This document shows, one piece after another, positions 58,694 through 64,000 of a stretch of 64,000 nt of DNA. Origin of the DNA: JAJAZB01 sp965249815. GTDB taxonomy: Bacteria > Bacteroidota > Bacteroidia > Cytophagales > Spirosomataceae. The notes beneath the pieces were generated by a model. That model saw only the letters and a program-made list of their open reading frames with translations, was not told the DNA's origin and ran no database searches. The position numbers and the translations under genes are program-made. The stretch spans positions 3,472,001 through 3,536,000 of the forward strand of contig CBDFMV010000003.1 of NCBI GenBank assembly GCA_965249815.1, in the 5' to 3' direction. Position 1 is the stretch's first letter. Every line of letters starts with the position of its first letter.

Positions 58694-59329
58694 ATGTCAC
58701 TCCGACTTGGCGATATCGCCCCCGATTTTGAAGCCGACACCACCCAGGGCCACCTTCATTTCCACGAATGGCTCGGCAATAGCTGGGGAATGCTCTTTTC
58801 GCACCCGGCTGATTTTACGCCCGTATGCACTACCGAACTGGGCCGTACTGCGCTCCTGAAAGACGAATTTGCCAAACGCAACGTGAAGGTGATCGCCGTC
58901 AGTGTGGACGACCTTGATTCGCACCACCGCTGGACGCCCGACATCAAAGAGGTAACCGGCAGCGAGGTGAATTTCCCGCTCATTGCCGACGGCGACCGCA
59001 AAGTGGCCGAGCTTTACGACATGATTCACCCCAATGCCAGTGAAAAAGGCACGGTGCGCTCGGTGTTTATCATTGGCCCCGACAAGAAAATCAAACTTAC
59101 CCTGACCTATCCCGCTTCGACGGGCCGCAATTTCACCGAACTCCTCCGCGTCATCGACTCGCTCCAACTGACGGCCAACTACCAGGTAGCGACCCCCGCC
59201 GACTGGCAGCACGGCGAAGACGTCATCGTGACGCCCGCCGTGCCCAACGAGGGCATCAACGAGAAGTTTCCGAAGGGAGTCAACTACGTGAAACCGTACC
59301 TGCGCGTGACGCCCCAGCCCAATTTGTAA
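58694..59329 (+). CDS. 1-Cys (Prx6-type) peroxiredoxin
   Basis: 211 residues with the peroxidatic Cys in HPADFTPVCTTELGRTA and the long Prx6-type C-terminal domain (VATPADWQHGEDVIVTPAVP). No resolving Cys is evident. It reduces hydrogen peroxide and organic peroxides in the cytoplasm using an external thiol donor. FIIGPDKKIKLTLTYPASTGRNF is also typical. Length matches Prx6. A strong terminator follows. Confidence 0.95.
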   Translation: MSLRLGDIAPDFEADTTQGHLHFHEWLGNSWGMLFSHPADFTPVCTTELGRTALLKDEFAKRNVKVIAVSVDDLDSHHRWTPDIKEVTGSEVNFPLIADGDRKVAELYDMIHPNASEKGTVRSVFIIGPDKKIKLTLTYPASTGRNFTELLRVIDSLQLTANYQVATPADWQHGEDVIVTPAVPNEGINEKFPKGVNYVKPYLRVTPQPNL

Positions 59330-59345
59330 AGTAGAATCTGATTGT

Positions 59346-59381
59346 AAAAAAGCCTTCCGGATGCATCTGGAAGGCTTTTTT
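59346..59381. terminator. Bidirectional terminator after the peroxiredoxin gene
   Basis: 13-bp perfect stem AAAAAAGCCTTCC / GGAAGGCTTTTTT (59346-59358 and 59369-59381). It abuts the stop of the convergent GH43 gene (59383). Confidence 0.93.
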
Positions 59382-59382
59382 G

Positions 59383-60387
59383 TTACCGGCCTGGCAACGG
59401 TAACGGTTGTCGGGTGGGCAGTGGTTCGCCGAAATCCGGCGTGCTGTCGCGGTTCCAGCCAAACGGCTGGATGCGCGGGTTGCGCTCCCGACAGGCTTTG
59501 TTCGCCACCGATTTGGCGTGGTACAGCAGCCAGGTCTGACCACCGGGTGTTTTAAAAAAGCCGTTGTGGCCGGGGCCGTACACGCCGTTTTTTACGGATT
59601 TCTGAAACACGGGTTGGGGGCTTTTTTTCCACGCGCGGGCATCCATCGGGTCGGCGTCGGGCGGGGCGGTGAGCAGGCCGAGGCAGTAGTCGTCGTCCCA
59701 GCAGGCGGAGGCCGAATACACGAGGCAAAGCGGACTGCGGGCGTCTTTTTGCAGAAATTCCGGCCCTTCGCAGATTTCCCGGTTGTCGTACTTTTCCCAA
59801 TCGAACTCGGGCTTAGCCAGCAGCACTTCGGGGCCTTCGAGGGTCCAGGGGTTTTTCATCCGAACGATGAACAATTGGCTTTGCGCACCCACGTAGGCCG
59901 AATAGACAAAATACCGCCTTCCCCGGTGCTCGAACACGCTGCCGTCGAGGCCGGTGTATTTGGTGTTGAGCTTGCCGCGGTCGGTCCAGGTGCCCTGGAG
60001 TGGGTCGGGCGAAGGATTTTCGAGCACGAACACGTAACGGCTGAGGTCGCCGAAATTGGCCTTGTCGGTGGCGGTGTAGTACAGGTACCAGCGGCCGTCG
60101 AGGCGGTGGAGTTCGGGTGCCCAGATTTCAAACGAATTCGGTCCCGTTACGGGCGGCGTCCACACGACTTTCGATTCGGAGCGGGCCAGTTTCGCGAGGT
60201 CGCGGGTTTTCCAGAGCGTCAGGTTTTTGCCGGTGGTGTGGCTGTAAAAATACCAGCCGTCGTGGTAAATCGCCCACGGATCGGCCCCGTCGGGCAGCAG
60301 CGGGTTGGTGAAGGTTTGGGCGCGGGCCGACAGTGCCAGGAGGAGCAAAAGACCGGACCAACGTCGGAAGTTTTTTCGTAAGGCCAT
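59383..60387 (-). CDS. Secreted family 43 glycoside hydrolase, copy 1
   Basis: 334 residues with signal peptide (LLLLLALSARAQ). The five-bladed propeller of GH43 is visible: NPLLPDGADPWAIYHDGWYF with the base Asp in ADP, EIWAPELHRLDGRWYLYYTA, GLDGSVFEHRGRRYFVYSAY, NREICEGPEFLQKDARSPLC (acid Glu in CEGPEF) and a late GPGHNGFF. It should cut arabinose, xylose or galactose side chains; sugar specificity cannot be read. A paralogue of the next gene upstream. Both are in a run with a hydroxyacid dehydrogenase. Confidence 0.9.
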   Translation of the reverse strand: MALRKNFRRWSGLLLLLALSARAQTFTNPLLPDGADPWAIYHDGWYFYSHTTGKNLTLWKTRDLAKLARSESKVVWTPPVTGPNSFEIWAPELHRLDGRWYLYYTATDKANFGDLSRYVFVLENPSPDPLQGTWTDRGKLNTKYTGLDGSVFEHRGRRYFVYSAYVGAQSQLFIVRMKNPWTLEGPEVLLAKPEFDWEKYDNREICEGPEFLQKDARSPLCLVYSASACWDDDYCLGLLTAPPDADPMDARAWKKSPQPVFQKSVKNGVYGPGHNGFFKTPGGQTWLLYHAKSVANKACRERNPRIQPFGWNRDSTPDFGEPLPTRQPLPLPGR

Positions 60388-60432
60388 GATTTACAGAGCA
60401 TAAAAATGAAAGACTGGGTTCTGAGGAACCCT

Positions 60433-60456
60433 GCGGCGGATTTGAGAATCCGCCGC
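60433..60456. repeat. Short palindrome between the GH43 genes
   Basis: GCGGCGGATT (60433-60442) and AATCCGCCGC (60447-60456), loop TGAG. Hairpin in the transcript between the two paralogues. Confidence 0.7.
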
Positions 60457-60477
60457 CACAGTACCGCCATGTCGCCG

Positions 60478-61521
60478 TTAGCGTCCACCGCGCGGCTTGC
60501 CCAGCACCAGACCCGCCGGGAGCGGGTCGCCAAACACGGGCATTCCACTGGCCGACCACGTGAAGGGCTGCATCCGCGGGCTACGCTGGAGGCCGCAACC
60601 CTGCCCGGCTTCGAGGTTGGCGTGGTACAGAATCCAGTCCTGAGTGCCGTCGGGCGATTTGAAAAACGAGTTGTGCCCGGCGGCGTGGGTGCCTTTCACG
60701 CCCGTGGCGCGAAACACCGGCTCCGGGTTTTTTACCCACGAACCGGCCTTCATCAAATCGGCGTCGGGGCGGGCCGTCACCAGACCGAGGGCGTAAAAAT
60801 CCGTCCAGCAACCGCTGGCCGAGTACACCACGTGCAGCCCGCCGTTGGGGCTTTTGAGAAACTGCGGCCCTTCGTTGACGAGCACGATGGGCTTGTCGTC
60901 GGGGCCGGGCGTGGCGATAAAGCCGTGCTGTTCCCAGGCAAAGCGCGGGTCGGAGATGCGGAGGCGCGGGCCTTCGGCCGTCCACGGGTCGCGCAGGCGG
61001 CAGAGGTAGATGTCCTGACGGCCGTTTTCGTCACCTTCCCAGCCCGACCAAACCAGGTACAATTGCCCGTTGTGCTCGAACACCGACCCGTCGATGGCCC
61101 ACTTGTCGTCCGGGGTTTTGAGCTGGCCTTTCATCGTCCATTGGCCCTGCGTGGGGTCGGGCGAGGGGTTTTCGAGCACGTAGAGCCGGTGGTTCCGGTT
61201 GCGCCCGTCGTCGGCGGCGAAGTAGATGTACCATCGGTCGCGCAGAAAATGCAGTTCGGGTGCCCAGATCTCTTTGGAAAACGTCCCCGTAGCGGGTGGC
61301 GTCCAGACGGTCGTTTTCGGAGCCTGCGCCAGTTGCGCCAGATCGGGCGTTTTCCAGATGCTCAGGTCGCGGCCCGTCGTGTGCATGTAGTAGTAAAACC
61401 CGTCGTGGTACACCGACCACGGGTCGGCTCCAGCGGGCAGCAGCGGGTTAGTGAACGTGTTTTGCGCCGCCGCCGAAACGGCCAGCCACGCCAGCAGGAA
61501 AGTGGTTTTCAGGAAGCGCAT
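60478..61521 (-). CDS. Secreted family 43 glycoside hydrolase, copy 2
   Basis: 347 residues with signal peptide (LAWLAVSAAAQ). GADPWSVYHDGFYYYMHTTG, EIWAPELHFLRDRWYIYFAA, AIDGSVFEHNGQLYLVWSGW, LVNEGPQFLKSPNGGLHVVY and AAGHNSFFKSPDGTQDWILY mark the GH43 fold with its Asp, Asp and Glu positions. It resembles copy 1 along its length, so the two probably arose by tandem duplication and may share a substrate class. Only 2 bases separate it from the dehydrogenase gene upstream, so they are one transcript. Confidence 0.9.
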   Translation of the reverse strand: MRFLKTTFLLAWLAVSAAAQNTFTNPLLPAGADPWSVYHDGFYYYMHTTGRDLSIWKTPDLAQLAQAPKTTVWTPPATGTFSKEIWAPELHFLRDRWYIYFAADDGRNRNHRLYVLENPSPDPTQGQWTMKGQLKTPDDKWAIDGSVFEHNGQLYLVWSGWEGDENGRQDIYLCRLRDPWTAEGPRLRISDPRFAWEQHGFIATPGPDDKPIVLVNEGPQFLKSPNGGLHVVYSASGCWTDFYALGLVTARPDADLMKAGSWVKNPEPVFRATGVKGTHAAGHNSFFKSPDGTQDWILYHANLEAGQGCGLQRSPRMQPFTWSASGMPVFGDPLPAGLVLGKPRGGR

Positions 61522-61523
61522 GG

Positions 61524-62456
61524 TCAGTAGCCTCGGGTTAAGTTGACTTGGTTTTCAAGGACCTGGCCGTTTTCAATCGCCGCGAGATTTCGCATAAAAA
61601 AATCAATTTTTCCGTCGTCCTCGTCGCGTTGGCCGCCGCCGGTGTGCTGAGTGAGCACCACGTTGGGCATAGCCCAAAACGGGTGGTCGGCGGGCAGGGG
61701 TTCGGTGGCCGTGACGTCAAGCACGGCCCCGCCGAGGTGGCCCGACTGCAACGCCGCGAGGAGCGCGGCTTCGTCGACCGTGTTACCCCGACCCACGTTG
61801 GCAAATACGCCGCCCGGTTTCATCGCCGCGATCAGTTCCTTCGTAAAAAAGCCTTTCGCCGTGCCGGGCAGGCAGTTGACGACTACGTCCGTTTCGGGCA
61901 ACACCGCCGCCAATTCCCCGACCGAATGCAGTTCGGCGGCGGGGTTGGTGCGGGCCAGAGTTTGCACGGCGCACTCAAAGCCACCGAGCATCTGCTTTAC
62001 GGCGCTGCCGATGGCCCCCGCGCCCAGAATCACCACGCGCTTGCGCCGGAGCAGTTGCAGGTGAAACCGAATGGGCACGCCCACCCAGCGCGCCTCGCTT
62101 TGCAAAACGGCCAGTTCGGGCATGCCCCGGTACAGGCCAATGATGCCCGCCACGATGGTTTCGGCGCAGGGCCAGGCGAACCAGTCGCCCATGTTGCACA
62201 CGGGCACGCCGGGATCAAGGCCCCGGTAGTACTCGAAACCAGCCGAGTCCAACTGCCAGAATTTAAGGTTTTTAGGCGGCGTTTGCCACCACGCCACAGG
62301 CGGGTTGCCCAGAATGGCCCCGGCGGTTTGAAAGGCAGTAAGCTGCTGGTTTTCGGGCAAGTCGAATTTAAAAACCACCTCGTCGTCGGGGCGTTGTACG
62401 CGCAGGCGGATTTTCTGGCGCTCGGAGAGGGTCGGGGTGTTGACGAACAGAATCAT
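61524..62456 (-). CDS. D-isomer-specific 2-hydroxyacid dehydrogenase
   Basis: The start at 62456 (MILFVNTPTLSERQ) gives 310 residues. The Rossmann domain has VVILGAGAIGSAVKQMLGG, and the C-terminal catalytic residues are in ANVGRGNTVDEAALLAAL (Arg), TEPLPADHPFW (Glu) and VVLTQHTGGG (His). It should reduce a 2-keto acid with NAD(P)H, possibly glyoxylate or hydroxypyruvate, in the cytoplasm. The first gene of the run with the two GH43 enzymes; a link to sugar-acid metabolism is inferred. It is divergent from and close to the muramidase gene. Confidence 0.9.
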   Translation of the reverse strand: MILFVNTPTLSERQKIRLRVQRPDDEVVFKFDLPENQQLTAFQTAGAILGNPPVAWWQTPPKNLKFWQLDSAGFEYYRGLDPGVPVCNMGDWFAWPCAETIVAGIIGLYRGMPELAVLQSEARWVGVPIRFHLQLLRRKRVVILGAGAIGSAVKQMLGGFECAVQTLARTNPAAELHSVGELAAVLPETDVVVNCLPGTAKGFFTKELIAAMKPGGVFANVGRGNTVDEAALLAALQSGHLGGAVLDVTATEPLPADHPFWAMPNVVLTQHTGGGQRDEDDGKIDFFMRNLAAIENGQVLENQVNLTRGY

Positions 62457-62541
62457 GCGGAGGAGGAGAGTTCTTGCCAACGAAGAAAGACACAACTCCG
62501 GCTTTTTCTCCCGCTGCCCGGTAAAAAAAGGCCCCGTTCCG

Positions 62542-62549
62542 TATTTTTG
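62542..62549 (+). promoter_or_regulatory. TAnnTTTG promoter element of the muramidase gene
   Basis: TATTTTTG, exact match, ending 4 bases before the ATG at 62554. If used, the mRNA would have almost no leader. Confidence 0.5.
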
Positions 62550-62553
62550 CCCG

Positions 62554-63363
62554 ATGCCCGCTGCTGCCCCCCGACCTCCCGCTTCCCTGTCGCCCCGTGC
62601 GCGTCGTCGTTACCGATGGGCGCTTTTTGCCGCCCTCGGCCTGGCGGTGCTGGGGTTGGGCGGGCTGTGGTGGTTCACGCGCACCGCCGACACCAACCGC
62701 TGGACGCACTCCGACCGGGCGGGCATCCGCATCCCGGCGCGGTACCAGCTTCACGGCATCGACGTCTCGAAATTTCAGGGGAAAGTGGACTGGGAAAAAG
62801 TGCGCCGGATGCGCCTCACCGACGACGGCCCGCCGCTGGCGTTCGCGTTTATCAAAGCCACCGAGGGCCGCGGACTGGCCGATCGGGCGTTCCCGAAAAA
62901 CTGGGAAGGGGCCAAAAAAGCGGGGCTGCGGCGCGGGGCGTACCATTTTTACCTGCCTTTCCGCGACCCCGTGCAGCAGGCGAATCACTTCATGAAAACC
63001 GTCCGGCTCGAACAGGGCGACCTCGCGCCGGTGCTCGACGTGGAACTGAATTCAACCAAACCCGACGCCCAGATTGCGACCGACCTCGGTACCTGGCTCA
63101 CGCTCGTTGAGGCGCATTACGGCATCCGGCCCATCATTTACACGAACCCGCATTTCTACAAAAAATTCATCCGGGGTCGCTTCGACGACTACCCGCTCTG
63201 GATCGCCGATTACTCGAAAGAGCGCCTCGATGGCTACCCGTCAGGGCAGGTGTACTTTTGGCAACACAGCAAAAGCGGCTGGTGCGCGGGCATCGGCGGG
63301 CGGGTGGATTTCAACGCGTTTTTGTTTGACGAAGAAAAACTCTCGGATATTTGCCTCGACTAA
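62554..63363 (+). CDS. Membrane-anchored GH25 muramidase (lysozyme)
   Basis: 269 residues: a basic N-terminus and one membrane helix (WALFAALGLAVLGLGGLWWF), then a GH25 domain. Catalytic residues are in LHGIDVSKFQGKVDWEKV (Asp) and LAPVLDVELNSTK (Asp/Glu); FIKATEG, GAYHFYLPFRDPVQQANHF and YTNPHFYKKF are also typical. It should cleave peptidoglycan from the periplasmic face of the inner membrane. The start is set by the promoter element and by the position of the anchor; 39 more upstream residues are open but unlikely. pgi follows after 37 bases. Confidence 0.92.
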   Translation: MPAAAPRPPASLSPRARRRYRWALFAALGLAVLGLGGLWWFTRTADTNRWTHSDRAGIRIPARYQLHGIDVSKFQGKVDWEKVRRMRLTDDGPPLAFAFIKATEGRGLADRAFPKNWEGAKKAGLRRGAYHFYLPFRDPVQQANHFMKTVRLEQGDLAPVLDVELNSTKPDAQIATDLGTWLTLVEAHYGIRPIIYTNPHFYKKFIRGRFDDYPLWIADYSKERLDGYPSGQVYFWQHSKSGWCAGIGGRVDFNAFLFDEEKLSDICLD

Positions 63364-63400
63364 CCAGCCTCCCGCCGCGTCGCGGAGAAAACCCAGCGCC

Positions 63401-64000
63401 ATGCTTTCGTCCCAACCCTTCGACCAGACCGCCGCGTTTCGCCAACTCAAAACGCACTTCGAGGCCACCAAAACGGGGCGGATGAACGACGCCTTCGCCG
63501 CCGACCCGACGCGGTTTGAGGCGTTCTCGCTGCGGTTTGAGGACCTGCTGCTCGATTTCTCGAAAAACCGCATCACCGGCGAAACGATGCCGCTGCTCCG
63601 CCAACTGGCCGACGAATGCCAGGTGGGCGACGCCATTGAAAAAATGTTCAAGGGCGATAAAATCAACGCCACCGAAGGCCGCGCCGTGCTGCACGTGGCC
63701 CTGCGCAACCGCGCCAACCGGCCCATCCTGGTGGACGACCAGGACGTGATGCCGGAGGTGAATGCGGTCCTGGAAAAAATGCGGGGATTCACCCAAAAAA
63801 TCACCTCCGGCGAGTGGAAAGGCTTTTCGGGCCAGCCGATTACCGACGTGGTGAACATCGGCATCGGCGGCTCCGACCTCGGCCCGGTGATGGTGACCGA
63901 GGCGCTCCGGCCCTACAAAAACCACCTCAACCTGCACTTCGTCTCGAACGTGGACGGCACCCACATCGCCGAAACGCTGAAAAGACTTTCGCCGCAAACC
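63401..64000 (+). CDS. pgi: Glucose-6-phosphate isomerase (3' end beyond the window)
   Basis: The first 200 residues of an open frame that continues past the right edge. LRFEDLLLDFSKNRITGETM, NATEGRAVLHVALRNRANRP and VVNIGIGGSDLGPVMVTEAL are the standard N-terminal blocks of bacterial PGI, which interconverts glucose 6-phosphate and fructose 6-phosphate in the cytoplasm. The long N-terminal form (about 550 residues expected) is indicated by the position of these blocks. It may be co-transcribed with the muramidase. Confidence 0.95.
   Translation, partial: MLSSQPFDQTAAFRQLKTHFEATKTGRMNDAFAADPTRFEAFSLRFEDLLLDFSKNRITGETMPLLRQLADECQVGDAIEKMFKGDKINATEGRAVLHVALRNRANRPILVDDQDVMPEVNAVLEKMRGFTQKITSGEWKGFSGQPITDVVNIGIGGSDLGPVMVTEALRPYKNHLNLHFVSNVDGTHIAETLKRLSPQT

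Overview
The window is a GC-rich, gene-dense stretch of a Gram-negative Bacteroidota chromosome, most like Cytophagales/Spirosomataceae. The signs are TonB-dependent receptors with carboxypeptidase-regulatory domains, many secreted lipoproteins, a long-form HisG, a ClpC with a UVR segment, a 7TMR-DISM hybrid kinase, split KdpD signalling, and promoters of the Bacteroidota type (TTG, about 19 bases, TAnnTTTG). The clearest promoter lies in front of a tRNA-Ala(GGC) gene. Genus cannot be fixed from the sequence alone.

Layout. 1-7.5 kb: edge lipoprotein, GT2 glycosyltransferase, Sua5/TsaC, a small membrane protein, a large cytochrome c/HEAT lipoprotein, an LpxL-like acyltransferase and a WbqC-family protein. 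7.6-11 kb: clpC with a near-ideal terminator, then a CAP-domain protein. 11-16.5 kb (minus): a sulfatase and two tandem CocE/NonD hydrolases. 16.7-20.9 kb: hisG, hisD, a LolA-like gene, hisC. 21-27.4 kb: an outer-membrane protein, an AddA/RecB-like helicase whose nuclease motif looks damaged, an NlpC/P60 lipoprotein and a GT39 glycosyltransferase. 27.6-33.4 kb: an unknown gene, a six-TM protein/kinase/regulator trio, then an S41 protease and a PepSY-like lipoprotein. 33.6-38.3 kb: an ECF sigma factor with a membrane-anchored beta-barrel partner, and a hybrid kinase.

38.5-49.7 kb (minus) is a potassium-uptake locus: NtrC-type regulator, a 30-aa ORF, kdpF, kdpA, kdpB, a 38-aa ORF, kdpC, a porin, a kinase-less KdpD and a separate histidine kinase. 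A two-gene toxin-antitoxin-like (TumE/DUF6516) cassette with its own promoter sits between kdpA and kdpB on the opposite strand. 49.8-52.9 kb is a compact MaoC hydratase / thiolase-like / acyl-CoA ligase cassette. 53-57.6 kb holds two convergent TonB-receptor-type genes. 57.9-64 kb: tRNA-Ala, DinB, peroxiredoxin, two GH43 enzymes with a hydroxyacid dehydrogenase, a GH25 muramidase and the start of pgi.

Two kinds of repeat run through the window. Long, mostly perfect palindromes occupy many intergenic gaps; at least two (14.5 and 16.7 kb) belong to the same family. Imperfect 7-bp tandem arrays occur both between genes (10.95, 19.7, 55.0 kb) and inside reading frames (CocE-2 and a 21-kb outer-membrane protein in their signal peptides, the helicase at 24.4 kb, kdpB at 45.15 kb). 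The antiparallel toxin-antitoxin insertion in kdp and the coding heptamer arrays are the most unusual things seen. Gene starts were often moved inward from the longest possible frame on the basis of signal peptides, family starts or promoter position.
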